Counted from the stretch's first letter, positions 24,565 through 34,324 are shown. The stretch: 40,051 nt of DNA from CAIKLP01 sp039798705 (GCA_039798705.1 JBDKFN010000011.1:1-40051), one strand, 5' to 3'. Numbers and translations: made by a program. Notes: a model not told the origin generated them from the sequence alone.

Positions 24565-25513
24565 GCAAATAAAATTTTTAGTTTCAGAAGACATTCATGA
24601 AATATTTTTTAAAACATTAAGTGAAAAAAATATCATAGTCGATAGTTTTGAAAAAATAAAAACAAGAGAAGAGCTGAAGCAATTGCTACCATTGTATCAT
24701 GGGCTAATGGTTCGCTCAAAGTTTTATATAGACGAAGATTTAATATCTGGTGCGAGTAATTTAAAATTAATTGCAAGGGCAGGTGCCGGAATGGATAATA
24801 TAGACGAAAAATATTGTCTTGAAAAAAATATTGAATTAGTAAATGCACCAGAAGGAAATAGAGATGCAGTAGCTGAGCATGTAATAGGATTATTGCTAAA
24901 TATGCTGCGAAATATTTCAAAATCAAATGCAGAAGTTAAAAATAATATTTGGCTTAGAGAAGAAAATAGGGGCGTTGAATTGGGTGGTAAAACCATAGGA
25001 ATTATTGGCTATGGAAATACTGGAAAATCTTTAGCAAAAAAGCTAAGTGGTTTTGGCGTTAATTGTATTGCTTACGATAAATATTTAACAAACTATTCAG
25101 ATCAATATGCGCAAGCAGTTGATTTGAAAACATTGCAACAAAACGCTGATGTTATTTCATTACATGTTCCATTAACCAGTGAAACAAAATACTTGATTGA
25201 TGAAAACTTCATTGAAAAATTAAAGTCGGGTGTGGTGATAATTAATGCTTCACGCGGATCCGTTTTAAAAACTAGTTCATTGCTTCAAGCTATTCAAAAC
25301 GGGAAAGTGGCTTGCGCAGCACTTGATGTGCTTGAAAATGAGAAGATTGGACAGTTGGATGCAATGCAAAAACAAGAATTTGATCAACTTTGCGCTGAAA
25401 ATAAAGTATTGCTAACCAGTCACATAGCAGGTTGGACCAAAGAGTCTTATTTTAAAATCGCTGAAATATTGGCTCATAAAACCATTAAATTTTTCGAAAA
25501 GTCGACTTTTTAA
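24554..25513 (+). CDS. D-2-hydroxyacid dehydrogenase, 3-phosphoglycerate dehydrogenase-like
   Basis: A 319-residue NAD-dependent dehydrogenase of the SerA/D-LDH family. The nucleotide-binding motif is GIIGYGNTGKSLAKKL (149-164). Catalytic residues are Arg234 in INASRGSVLKT, a Glu in ALDVLENEK (likely Glu261) and His290 in LTSHIAGWTKES. RAGAGMDNID (75-84) is characteristic of phosphoglycerate dehydrogenases. It lacks the ACT domain of long SerA forms, so serine feedback by that route is not expected. Phosphoglycerate oxidation to start serine synthesis is the best guess, but serC is not adjacent and other 2-hydroxy acids are possible. It overlaps rsmA and is probably co-transcribed with it. 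Confidence 0.82.
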   Translation: MENKQIKFLVSEDIHEIFFKTLSEKNIIVDSFEKIKTREELKQLLPLYHGLMVRSKFYIDEDLISGASNLKLIARAGAGMDNIDEKYCLEKNIELVNAPEGNRDAVAEHVIGLLLNMLRNISKSNAEVKNNIWLREENRGVELGGKTIGIIGYGNTGKSLAKKLSGFGVNCIAYDKYLTNYSDQYAQAVDLKTLQQNADVISLHVPLTSETKYLIDENFIEKLKSGVVIINASRGSVLKTSSLLQAIQNGKVACAALDVLENEKIGQLDAMQKQEFDQLCAENKVLLTSHIAGWTKESYFKIAEILAHKTIKFFEKSTF

Positions 25514-25569
25514 TGAGTTTTTACCTAATTATCTGATTTTTAATACCATTAGATAGCCATTCCCAAAAG

Positions 25570-25588
25570 GTTGCATTTTAATTGTAAC
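25570..25588. promoter_or_regulatory. Imperfect 19-bp palindrome upstream of the TonB receptor operon
   Basis: GTTGCATTTTAATTGTAAC reads as an inverted repeat around its central base, with seven of nine positions pairing (mismatches at the fourth and seventh). It lies about 90 bases before the receptor ATG and above the promoter-like boxes, where an operator or activator site could sit. The AT-rich setting raises the chance of coincidence. Confidence 0.25.
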
Positions 25589-25604
25589 ATTTCTCTTACT
25601 AAAA

Positions 25605-25637
25605 TTTGCTTTTTACACTTTATAAACATTATATTTA
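25605..25637 (+). promoter_or_regulatory. Weak candidate promoter of the receptor operon
   Basis: TTTG at 25605-25608 and TATATTTA at 25630-25637 with a 21-base spacer. The -7 box lacks only the final G. The spacing is two longer than the consensus. It would give a leader of about 33 bases. Confidence 0.25.
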
Positions 25638-25676
25638 TTTTTAATAAAAAAATCAATAAACCCTAAGATCAACATT

Positions 25677-28600
25677 ATGATGAGAAAGTTTTACGCATTC
25701 TTAGTCTTGTTAACAATCACAATTGGTCAAACGGCAATCGCCCAAAGCGGTTCTGGTGAGCTAAGAGGAAAGGTTGTAGACGCTAAGACTAAAGAGGGAG
25801 TGCCGTTTGCAGGAGTTATCGTAGAGTTAAATGGAACTCAGGTTGCTGCGCAACAAACAGACTTTGATGGCAATTATGTTATCAAACCAATCTCTCCTGG
25901 TAAGTATGATGTCCGCGTGGAAATCATTGGCTACAGTAAAAGGATTATTAACGGAGTTATTATTAACTCTAACAGACAAACCTATGTCAATCCGGATATT
26001 GCACCAAGTGTAACCAACATTCAAACGGTAACCGTAACAGATTACGCAAAACCTTTGATTGAAAGAGACAACAATACTGCTGGAGGAACTTTAACAGCTG
26101 AAGAAATTGTTAAACTTCCAACAAGAAATATTAACTCTTTAGTATCGACTACTGCAGGTGTATATCAAGCAGATGAAGGAGATGGCTTAGTAGTTAAAGG
26201 TTCTAGAGATGATGCGAACGATTATTATATTGATGGTGTAAAAGTTAGAGGTATTGCCGGTGTGCCACAAGGTGCAATTGAGCAAATTTCAGTAATTACA
26301 GGTGGTGTGCCAGCACAATATGGTGATGCAACCGGAGGTATTATTACAATTACAACTAAAGGCCCTTCTAGAAAACTAAATGGAGGCATAGAAGCAGCCA
26401 CATCAGAATATTTAGACGGTTACGGATACAACTTAGTATCTGGGAACGTAAGTGGTCCATTGGCTGTTCATAATCAAGGTCAAGAAGGAGAGCGCCCAAT
26501 TTTAGGTTACTTTATTTCTGGTGAATTAGAAAGCAAAAGAGATCAAAATCCATCATATGTTGGAGCGTGGAAAGCAAATGATGCTTGGTTAGATTATATT
26601 CGTACTAACCCAGCTACATTTAATTTCACTCCTGGATCTGCTAACCCAATCGTTGCAGTGCCGAATGGTAACTATACTCAAAATGGTAAGTTAGATAAAG
26701 TTAAAGCACAAGATGGAAACGAAATTCGCAACATCAACTTTAATGCGAGTTTAGATTTTCAACCAACATTAAACAATACTTTCAAATTTGGTTTTTCAGG
26801 AACAAGTCGTTACCAAAGAGTTTATAATAGAGGTAACATGTTGTTTAACTCTGATAAAAACCAAGAGTTAACAAGAAATACTTACCGTGTATATGGTCGT
26901 TACACTCAAAAATTTGTTACCAATAGCGAAGACGAAAGCAAGAGTTTATTGAAAAATGCATACTATACTATTCAAGCAGATTTTTCAAGAGATAAAAGTA
27001 TTCAACAAGACCCAGACCATAAAGGGAGTTTATTCAACTATGGTTACATTGGTAAATTTGAAACACAAAGAGAAAACAGATATGGCGCAATTGCTGCATC
27101 TGACACTGTGTTAACATCAAATGGAGATACCGTTCGTTTCCAAAGTGTTGGAACAGGAACAAATGCAGGAACAAGAGACACCGCATTATTATATAGTGCT
27201 GGTTCTTTAAACCCATACTTAAGTAATTACGTTTCTTCTCTATATTCATTTGTAAATTCTGAAATTGGTGAAGGAACTATTAATAGTTTAACTACTTTCC
27301 AAGGAATTGGTGGTATTTTAAATGGTAATGGTGCGCCAAGTATTTATGGTGGATTGTTTGCACAACCTGGTGCTGTTGCAAACGTTTACGACGAAAACTT
27401 AAGAGACCAATACAGAATTTCTGCAATGGCTTCTGCCGATATTAAAAATCACTCTATTCAAGTTGGTTTAGAATATGAGCAAAGAATTGAAAGCAGATTC
27501 AGAATTAATCCTAGATCTTTATGGACTACCATGCGTCAACAATCTAATGGTTATTTAACATTGGATAAATCTGCGCTTGAGTTAGATTCAACAACTGGAT
27601 ATTCAATTATTAATTTAAACAATGCTGGCGTTTCAGTTTCTGGTGATACCGTAACTTGGAGCAGAGCAAATGATTATACAGGTGCTTCAGATTTTGCACA
27701 AAACATTAGAGCTAAATTAGGCTTAAAAGCCGGAGACTATGTAGATGTTGATTCATACGATCCATCAACTTTCTCTTTAGATATGATTGGTGCAGAAACA
27801 TTATTAGACAACTTAAATCCTGCGGGAGTTAGTTATACTTATAATGGTTACACTTTCGATGGAAAGAAAAGTACAGAAAACGCTTCGTTCGCTGATTTCT
27901 TTACAGATGAAAAAAATCGCCCAGTTGGCGCATTCAGACCAGTGTATATTGCAGGGTTTATTCAAGATAAATTTACATATAAAGATATCATCTTCAGTTT
28001 AGGTGTGCGTATCGATCGTTTCGATGCCAACCAACAAGTTTTAAAAGATAGATACTCTTTATATGATACTAGAAAAGCAGGTGAAATTGCAGATCGTCCA
28101 TCAAATATTTCTGAAGACGCTGTTGTTTATGTAAACGATAAACAATTCGGTGGAGTAAGAGGATATAGAATGGGTGATGTTTTCTATGATGCAAATGGTA
28201 ACGCTATTCAAGACGTTACTGCTATTAAGAGTACACAAGACGGCAAAATTACACCATGGTTAACCGAAGAAACTTTTGATGAAAATGGAAATGCAAAAGT
28301 TAGAGCATCTGGCTTTAAAGATTACGCGCCACAAACGCAAATCATGCCACGTATTGCTTTCTCTTTCCCTATTTCAGACGAAGCAAACTTCTTTGCAAAC
28401 TACGACATCTTAACTCAACGCCCTCGTTCGAATGTGTTTAGTAATCCTATTAACTACTACTTATATTCTTTGAGCAAGCAAAGTATTTCATTGGTTAGTC
28501 CGGACATCGCTCCAGAAAAAACCATTAACTACCAATTAGGATTCAAACAAAAAATTGGAAATACTTCTGCATTAACTTTAACTGCTTTTTATAAAGAGTT

Positions 28601-29411
28601 AAAAGACAACTTCCAACAATTGCAAATTGCAACTGCTTACCCAGCTTCTTACATTACATTCAAAAACCAAGACTTTGGTACTATCAAAGGATTTACTTTG
28701 CAATATGATTTAAGAAGAACGAATAATTTATCGGCAAACATTGCCTATACATTGCAGTTTGCAAATGGTACAGGTTCTAACTCATCATCTGCAGGAAACT
28801 TAATTAATAGTGGAGAGTCTGAGCCAATTAGAATTCCTTTACCATTGGATTACGACCAAAGACATACCATTGTTACTTCTGTTGATTACCGTTATGGTAT
28901 GGGAACAGATTACAATGGTCCTGCATCTTTTAAAGGTTTGTTAGAAGGATTTGGTGCTAACTTTATAGTTAGGGCTGGTTCTGGAACTCCATACTCAAGA
29001 ATTTCACAAGATATTGTTCAAAATATTCTATCTGCAGACGATACTCGTTTCAGAAGATTAATTGGAGAAATCAATGGTTCACGTTTACCTTGGCAAATCA
29101 ATATGGATTTAAGATTGGATAAAGATTTTCAATTGACTGCGAAATCAGCTGATGGAAAAGGAAAGAATTCAACTTTGAATTTATATTTATTAGTTCAAAA
29201 TGCATTAAACGCAAAACGTATTGCAAGTTTATATCCTGCTACTGGTTTGCCTGATGATGATGGTTATTTAACATCACCTCAAGCGGTTCAGCCATTAACT
29301 GAATTCCAAGATCCACAAGCTTACATTGACATGTATCATATTGCAGTTAATAATCCTGATAACTTTAAATTACCAAGAGTAATTAGAATTGGTGCAATCT
29401 ATAACTTCTAA
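25677..29411 (+). CDS. TonB-dependent outer-membrane receptor with carboxypeptidase-like N-terminal domain
   Basis: A 1244-residue outer-membrane protein. A signal peptide (1-23, ending QTAIAQ) is followed by a carboxypeptidase-regulatory-like domain (about 28-110; ELRGKVVDAKTKEGVPFAGV, then TDFDGNYVIKPISPGKYDV), a plug domain (about 125-230, with LPTRNINSLVSTTAGVYQ, DDANDYYIDGVKVRG and GGVPAQYGDATGGIITITT) and a long beta barrel ending in PRVIRIGAIYNF, an aromatic last residue as Bam substrates have. A possible TonB box is IQTVTVTDYA (115-124). It is not a SusC pair, since no SusD lipoprotein follows; instead come a secreted protein and a PorV-like barrel. The substrate is unknown. It may import a ligand bound by the surface protein, or signal. 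First gene of the operon; the next ATG is 5 bases after its stop. Confidence 0.9.
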   Translation: MMRKFYAFLVLLTITIGQTAIAQSGSGELRGKVVDAKTKEGVPFAGVIVELNGTQVAAQQTDFDGNYVIKPISPGKYDVRVEIIGYSKRIINGVIINSNRQTYVNPDIAPSVTNIQTVTVTDYAKPLIERDNNTAGGTLTAEEIVKLPTRNINSLVSTTAGVYQADEGDGLVVKGSRDDANDYYIDGVKVRGIAGVPQGAIEQISVITGGVPAQYGDATGGIITITTKGPSRKLNGGIEAATSEYLDGYGYNLVSGNVSGPLAVHNQGQEGERPILGYFISGELESKRDQNPSYVGAWKANDAWLDYIRTNPATFNFTPGSANPIVAVPNGNYTQNGKLDKVKAQDGNEIRNINFNASLDFQPTLNNTFKFGFSGTSRYQRVYNRGNMLFNSDKNQELTRNTYRVYGRYTQKFVTNSEDESKSLLKNAYYTIQADFSRDKSIQQDPDHKGSLFNYGYIGKFETQRENRYGAIAASDTVLTSNGDTVRFQSVGTGTNAGTRDTALLYSAGSLNPYLSNYVSSLYSFVNSEIGEGTINSLTTFQGIGGILNGNGAPSIYGGLFAQPGAVANVYDENLRDQYRISAMASADIKNHSIQVGLEYEQRIESRFRINPRSLWTTMRQQSNGYLTLDKSALELDSTTGYSIINLNNAGVSVSGDTVTWSRANDYTGASDFAQNIRAKLGLKAGDYVDVDSYDPSTFSLDMIGAETLLDNLNPAGVSYTYNGYTFDGKKSTENASFADFFTDEKNRPVGAFRPVYIAGFIQDKFTYKDIIFSLGVRIDRFDANQQVLKDRYSLYDTRKAGEIADRPSNISEDAVVYVNDKQFGGVRGYRMGDVFYDANGNAIQDVTAIKSTQDGKITPWLTEETFDENGNAKVRASGFKDYAPQTQIMPRIAFSFPISDEANFFANYDILTQRPRSNVFSNPINYYLYSLSKQSISLVSPDIAPEKTINYQLGFKQKIGNTSALTLTAFYKELKDNFQQLQIATAYPASYITFKNQDFGTIKGFTLQYDLRRTNNLSANIAYTLQFANGTGSNSSSAGNLINSGESEPIRIPLPLDYDQRHTIVTSVDYRYGMGTDYNGPASFKGLLEGFGANFIVRAGSGTPYSRISQDIVQNILSADDTRFRRLIGEINGSRLPWQINMDLRLDKDFQLTAKSADGKGKNSTLNLYLLVQNALNAKRIASLYPATGLPDDDGYLTSPQAVQPLTEFQDPQAYIDMYHIAVNNPDNFKLPRVIRIGAIYNF

Positions 29412-29416
29412 GAGAA

Positions 29417-32400
29417 ATGAAAATGAAAAATATATCATATAATCTATCTGCTTTTGTTGGTGCAAGCTTTTTGACACTTGCATTGGGAGTAGGACAAGTA
29501 AAGGCCGATGTATACAAAGGCCCGGGAGCGGGGACGCCAACATATCCTCGTGCTCAAATGAGGGCTGCAAATATTTGCGACCCTGCATCTTCACAAATCG
29601 ATTTAGACGTTAACAATGTGCGTTGTAGATTGTTAAATGGTGGAGATATGTGGTGGGATATTTTTGCAACCAAAAATGCAAGATACGAAGTGCCTAAAGT
29701 AGATCCAGGAGGAAGAAGTATTCACTCTTCTTTTGCATCTGGTTTATGGTTTGGTGGTGTTGATGGTGGTGAGCAATTAAAAACTGCTGGTCAAACTTAC
29801 CGTCAAACTGGTTTAGACTTTTGGCCAGGTCCGTTAGATACATTAACAGCTACTGTATCTAAAGAAGATTGTAAAGCATGGGATAAACAATACAGTGTAT
29901 TACGTCCAGAAATTACAGAATATATTTCGAGTGGTGTTGTTTCTGAAAATATTGCGAAATGGCCAGGTAACGGTGATGCAAGTAAAGGTCAAGCGCAATT
30001 TATGGCGCCATTCTTTGATGCAGACGGTGATGGTATTTACAATACTGCAAGTGGTGACTATCCAACGTTAGATCCTAATGAATTAGGTGCAAAACCAGAT
30101 CAAATGATTTGGTGGGTTTACAATGATAAAGGTGGTGTGCATACTGCTTATCCAGGTGGGGAGCCAATTGGATTAGAAGTACATGCATTGGCTTTTGCAT
30201 TCAAAACTTCGAATGAATTAAATAACATGACTTTCTATAAGTATTCTGTTTACAACCGTTCAAGCACTCCATTATTTAAAACTTATTTCGGTGTATTTAC
30301 CGATTCAGATTTAGGTGGTGCAGATGATGACTTTGTAGGATGTAACATGGCCTTAGTAGATAGCGATGGTCCTTCAGGTCCACTTCCTCCAAAAAGAAGA
30401 AGTTTCGGCTATACTTATAATGCAGACAATGATGACGCGGATGGAAGTTCTCCTGGATATGGTGCTACACCTCCATGTTTTGGTATTGATTATTTCCGTG
30501 GTCCTAAAGATGAAAATGGAAATGAACTACCAATGTCAACATTTATGTTCTTTACTAACCAAGGTCAAGCAGGTATTAATTCTGACCCTTCTAATGCGGT
30601 ACAATTATACCGTTACTTAAGAGGTTATTGGGCAGATGGACAACCATTAACTTATGGTCAAGCAACAGGTCGTGGTGGTACAGATACTTGTTTATATGCT
30701 TTCCCTGGCTCAACAGATCCAGATGGTCGTGCACCATGGGACGAAACGAGTACTCCAGGTGATAGACGTATGGTTCAATCTTCAGGTCCGTTTACATTAC
30801 AACCAGGCGCAGTGAATGAAGTAATCATTGGTGCTGTTTGGGGTCGTGCTGATAAAGGCGATAACAAAGCATCAGTTACTGCTGCATTAATTGGTGACGA
30901 TAAAGCACAAGTATTATTTGACAATGCATTTAAATTGGCAAATGGTCCAGACCCAGTAAATATGGTAGTTGTACCAGGCGACAAGAAAATTAAAATCATG
31001 TTAGAGGGTACTACAAAATGTGAAAGATACAATGCAAGGGAATTAGATAACGAAGATTTGAAATTATATAATTACAAATTCCAAGGTTATAGAATTTACC
31101 AAGTAAAAGACCAAACAGTTTCAGTAAGTAACTTAAATGATATTTCTAAAGCAGTTGAAATTTTACAAGTAGATATTAAAGATAAAGTATCAAGAGTAAT
31201 CAATAAATCATTTGATGCAAACACACAAAACGTTCAAGCTAAAATTGAAATTGATGGAGAAAACAAAGGCGTTTCTCACGTATTTGAAGTAACCACAGAT
31301 CAGTTCTCTACTAGCTACGATGGTAAATTTATCAATGGGAATGATTACTACTTTATTTGTATACCATATGCGGTTGCAGATTCTGCAGTATTTACTAAAT
31401 ACTTACCATCTAGAACCAGTACAAAAGTGGTAAAAGTAATTCCTAATCGCCAAGTATTAAACGGTAAAATTAATGGTGTTGCAGACGACGGATTAGCGGT
31501 AACCAGAATTGCTGGTGCTGGTAACGGTGGTGCAGTTTTAGATTTAGATCCAACATCTGAAGCAGAAATTGTTTCGGGTGTATTAAAAGGAGCAACTAAA
31601 GCAAAAGCTAAATATGCTGTAAGTAAAGGACCTGTAACTATTAACGTTTACAATCCTACTATTTTAGAAAAAGCAAATTACCGTTTAGAGTTTACCGCAG
31701 ACATGAAAAGTTATGTATTGTTAAATGACGATACCAATGACACTTTAATGATGTCTGATACTACCTATAATGCTTTAACTACTTTAAATGAAAATGAGCA
31801 AGCTGCGCAAGTTCGTACTTACGAAAGAGGATCAAATGGTCAACTTCGTTTAATCAATGCTAAACCGCTTGGCTTCTCAATTAAAGTAAACAATACCTTA
31901 AGTTCACCAGGTACAGCAACTGCACTTGAAAACAACAATAACTTCTTAGAGGCATCAATTGCATTTACAGATAAGTCTAAAAACTGGTTGTCTGGTTTCA
32001 GCGGCTTAACAAGTAATGCAACTCCTGCAATCTCTGGGTGGATTGAAAACAATGCAACTGTTGACCCTGACGAAGTTTATAGCAATGTGTTGAATGGAAC
32101 TTGGGCACCTTATAAATTATTAAGAAACCCTACTTCAACTGACTTGAAAAAAACCAGTCCATTGTTTGACCAAGTAACAAAAGGTACTGCCTATAAATTC
32201 GATTCAATCGGAAGTTACGATATCGTATTTACAAGTGATACCACAAAATGGTCTGAGTGTATCGTAGTTGAATCATCTGTTGGTACTACAATTGAACCTA
32301 CTAAAAACAATGAAAAGAGAATGAATCTTAGACAAGATAACATAGGTTACGGAATTGGTAAAAGTAAATTCCCTGGCTATGCTATCAATCTAGAAAATGG

Positions 32401-33154
32401 AGAACGCGTAAATATTTTCTTCGCAGAAGCATCTGCATTAGTAGAAGAAAATGGCGCAGATATGAAATGGAATCCTACTTCTAATACTAAATTCTTAGAT
32501 CGTGGTGGCCGTCATAATATCTATGTTACTCGTCGTCCTTATGATGGTTGTAATCAATTATGGAACTTGTTAAGTAAAAACGGAACTGATTTCAACAATC
32601 CAAATTATGCAGATCAAAAAGCTGCATACTATATGGTTGATTGGGTTACTGTTCCTGTGTTAACTCCTGGTAAACAATTACTATCTACTGATGCAAGAGT
32701 GAGATTACGCGTATCTAAACCATTCGTGAAATTTGCAACAGAGTCAACAGATGATGGTGTTCCAGTTTATAAGTTCAATACACAAAACACAGTAAGATCT
32801 GCGTTTAGCAATGAAGCAGAAGACAATAAGAATGCATTAGCATTAATCAATGTTGTGCCAAATCCTTACTACGCTTATTCAACATACGAACCAGATAGAA
32901 ATAGCAACAGAATTAGATTTACTAATTTACCTGCAAAAGCAACTGTTTCAATTTATACTTCAAATGGAATGCTTGTGCGCAGATTGACAAAATCTGATGC
33001 AGCTACCACGCATATCGAATGGGATTTAAGAAATTCAAATAGAATTCCAATTGCAACAGGAGTATACATTGTACATATTGATTGCCCTGGTATTGGCGAG
33101 AAAACGCTAAAATGGTTAGGTGTAATGAGACCTGTTGATTTTACAAACTTCTAA
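29417..33154 (+). CDS. Large secreted surface protein with T9SS-like C-terminal domain
   Basis: A 1245-residue exported protein. Signal peptide about 1-30 (AFVGASFLTLALGVGQVKA). The N-terminal third has a repeated feature of Bacteroidota exoproteins: VNNVRCRLLNGGDMWWDIFA (66-85), GLWFGGVDGGEQLKTAGQTY (109-128) and DFWPGPLD (134-141), then a calcium-type loop DADGDGIYN (201-209). The middle (about 510-1000) looks like beta-rich fibronectin-like modules by composition only. The last 104 residues (from 1142) resemble a T9SS type A sorting domain or FlgD-like Ig fold: NVVPNPYYAYS, VSIYTSNGMLVRRL, IEWDLRNSNRIPIATGVYIV and a K-rich strand, but with an added tail ending FTNF. Function unknown; surface display or binding with the co-transcribed receptor is inference. 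No catalytic motif is seen. Confidence 0.83.
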   Translation: MKMKNISYNLSAFVGASFLTLALGVGQVKADVYKGPGAGTPTYPRAQMRAANICDPASSQIDLDVNNVRCRLLNGGDMWWDIFATKNARYEVPKVDPGGRSIHSSFASGLWFGGVDGGEQLKTAGQTYRQTGLDFWPGPLDTLTATVSKEDCKAWDKQYSVLRPEITEYISSGVVSENIAKWPGNGDASKGQAQFMAPFFDADGDGIYNTASGDYPTLDPNELGAKPDQMIWWVYNDKGGVHTAYPGGEPIGLEVHALAFAFKTSNELNNMTFYKYSVYNRSSTPLFKTYFGVFTDSDLGGADDDFVGCNMALVDSDGPSGPLPPKRRSFGYTYNADNDDADGSSPGYGATPPCFGIDYFRGPKDENGNELPMSTFMFFTNQGQAGINSDPSNAVQLYRYLRGYWADGQPLTYGQATGRGGTDTCLYAFPGSTDPDGRAPWDETSTPGDRRMVQSSGPFTLQPGAVNEVIIGAVWGRADKGDNKASVTAALIGDDKAQVLFDNAFKLANGPDPVNMVVVPGDKKIKIMLEGTTKCERYNARELDNEDLKLYNYKFQGYRIYQVKDQTVSVSNLNDISKAVEILQVDIKDKVSRVINKSFDANTQNVQAKIEIDGENKGVSHVFEVTTDQFSTSYDGKFINGNDYYFICIPYAVADSAVFTKYLPSRTSTKVVKVIPNRQVLNGKINGVADDGLAVTRIAGAGNGGAVLDLDPTSEAEIVSGVLKGATKAKAKYAVSKGPVTINVYNPTILEKANYRLEFTADMKSYVLLNDDTNDTLMMSDTTYNALTTLNENEQAAQVRTYERGSNGQLRLINAKPLGFSIKVNNTLSSPGTATALENNNNFLEASIAFTDKSKNWLSGFSGLTSNATPAISGWIENNATVDPDEVYSNVLNGTWAPYKLLRNPTSTDLKKTSPLFDQVTKGTAYKFDSIGSYDIVFTSDTTKWSECIVVESSVGTTIEPTKNNEKRMNLRQDNIGYGIGKSKFPGYAINLENGERVNIFFAEASALVEENGADMKWNPTSNTKFLDRGGRHNIYVTRRPYDGCNQLWNLLSKNGTDFNNPNYADQKAAYYMVDWVTVPVLTPGKQLLSTDARVRLRVSKPFVKFATESTDDGVPVYKFNTQNTVRSAFSNEAEDNKNALALINVVPNPYYAYSTYEPDRNSNRIRFTNLPAKATVSIYTSNGMLVRRLTKSDAATTHIEWDLRNSNRIPIATGVYIVHIDCPGIGEKTLKWLGVMRPVDFTNF

Positions 33155-33179
33155 TTGTTGAACGAATTAAAAATCAGAT

Positions 33180-34226
33180 ATGAAAAATATTTTTAAAATA
33201 GCAAGTACTACATTATTAGGCGCTTTATTACCTGCAATATTAATTGCAGGTAATGGCGAGCGCGCAGGTACTGGTGGTGCAACAGAATTGTTAATCAACC
33301 CTTGGGCACGTAGTGCAGGCTTCGGCGGTATCAATACTGCAATGGCAAAAGGTGTTGAAGCAATGAATGTAAACGTAGGTGGTTTGGCTTATACCAAAAA
33401 CACAGAAGTTGTTTTTTCAAGAACTACTTGGTTAAAAGGTTCTGATGTAAATATCAGCGCATTTGGATTGAGTCAAAAAGTTGGAACGTCTGGGGTGTTA
33501 GGCATTAGCATTATGTCAATGGACTTCGGTGATATTGATGTAACAACTAACGACAGACCAGAGGGCAATATTGGCAAGTTTTCTCCTAAATTGGTAAACT
33601 TTGCATTGGCTTACTCAAAAGAATTCTCTAACAGTATTCACGGAGGTATTTTGGTAAGAGGTATTCAGCAATCAATTGCTGATTTAAATGCTCAAGGCTT
33701 CGCCTTAGATGCAGGTATTCAATACACAGGTGGTGATAACGAAGAGTTAAAGTTCGGTATTGCTTTGCGTAATATTGGTCCTGACATGGTAATGCATGGC
33801 GATGGTATGATGGCTACTTTTACAGACCCAACATTACCATTTGCAGTGGAAGGTTATCGTAAATCACAAGCATATCAAATCCCATCTCTGTTAAATATGG
33901 GTTTATCATATGATTTGTATTTTCAAAAAGATCATCGTTTAACGCCAATGTTCAACTTTACTTCTAACTCTTTCTCAAATGATTTAATTGGTTTAGGATT
34001 AGAGTATAGCTACAAAAACTATTTAATGTTTAGAGGTGGTTACAATAGCGAGAAAAATGTTTCTGACGCTTCATTGTCACCAAGTGTATACAATGGATTG
34101 ACTTTTGGTAGCACCATTGAATTGCCTTTAAACGATAAAGGTTCTACATTTGCAATTGATTACTCATACAGAGTAACACATGTTTATGATGGAACGCATG
34201 CAATTGCTGCACGCATTACTTTATAA
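33180..34226 (+). CDS. PorV/PorQ-family outer-membrane barrel
   Basis: A 348-residue predicted outer-membrane protein with signal peptide (about 1-23, ALLPAILIAG). GGATELLINPWARSAGFGGI and the following AMAKGVEAMNVNVGGLAYTK match the opening of PorV/PorQ (UPF0164-like) proteins, where A-R-S-x-G-x-G begins the first strand and a G-L-A motif follows. The remainder alternates strand-like segments and ends AARITL. PorV is the T9SS shuttle that carries cargo from the SprA translocon to the attachment complex. The gene sits 25 bases after a gene for a protein with a T9SS-like C-terminal domain, so this paralogue may serve that one cargo. It is probably not the housekeeping PorV, which is usually next to porU. 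A strong terminator follows. Confidence 0.8.
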   Translation: MKNIFKIASTTLLGALLPAILIAGNGERAGTGGATELLINPWARSAGFGGINTAMAKGVEAMNVNVGGLAYTKNTEVVFSRTTWLKGSDVNISAFGLSQKVGTSGVLGISIMSMDFGDIDVTTNDRPEGNIGKFSPKLVNFALAYSKEFSNSIHGGILVRGIQQSIADLNAQGFALDAGIQYTGGDNEELKFGIALRNIGPDMVMHGDGMMATFTDPTLPFAVEGYRKSQAYQIPSLLNMGLSYDLYFQKDHRLTPMFNFTSNSFSNDLIGLGLEYSYKNYLMFRGGYNSEKNVSDASLSPSVYNGLTFGSTIELPLNDKGSTFAIDYSYRVTHVYDGTHAIAARITL

Positions 34227-34251
34227 TTATTTAATTTATTTTTTTTAAAAG

Positions 34252-34287
34252 GAAGGCCGTATCTCGATACGGTCTTCTTTTATTTTT
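34252..34287 (+). terminator. Rho-independent terminator after the PorV-like gene
   Basis: An 11-bp stem (34252-34262 with 34267-34277, one G-U pair) with the loop CTCG, followed by TTTTATTTTT. It closes the receptor/exoprotein/PorV-like operon and separates it from greA. Confidence 0.88.
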
Positions 34288-34324
34288 ATCAGCTTCAAAA
34301 AATTATCAATACAATATTTTAATT

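Noticed and set aside
25497..25510. Perfect 14-bp palindrome AAAAGTCGACTTTT
   Set aside because: It lies within the last codons of the hydroxyacid dehydrogenase gene, has no loop for a terminator, and short A/T-flanked palindromes are expected by chance here.
25677..29411. SusC/SusD glycan uptake pair
   Set aside because: No SusD lipoprotein and no glycoside hydrolase follow; the next gene has a T9SS-like end and no lipobox.
33180..34226. Housekeeping T9SS PorV
   Set aside because: The neighbours are a receptor and a cargo-like protein, not porU; the gene is better called a PorV/PorQ-family paralogue.
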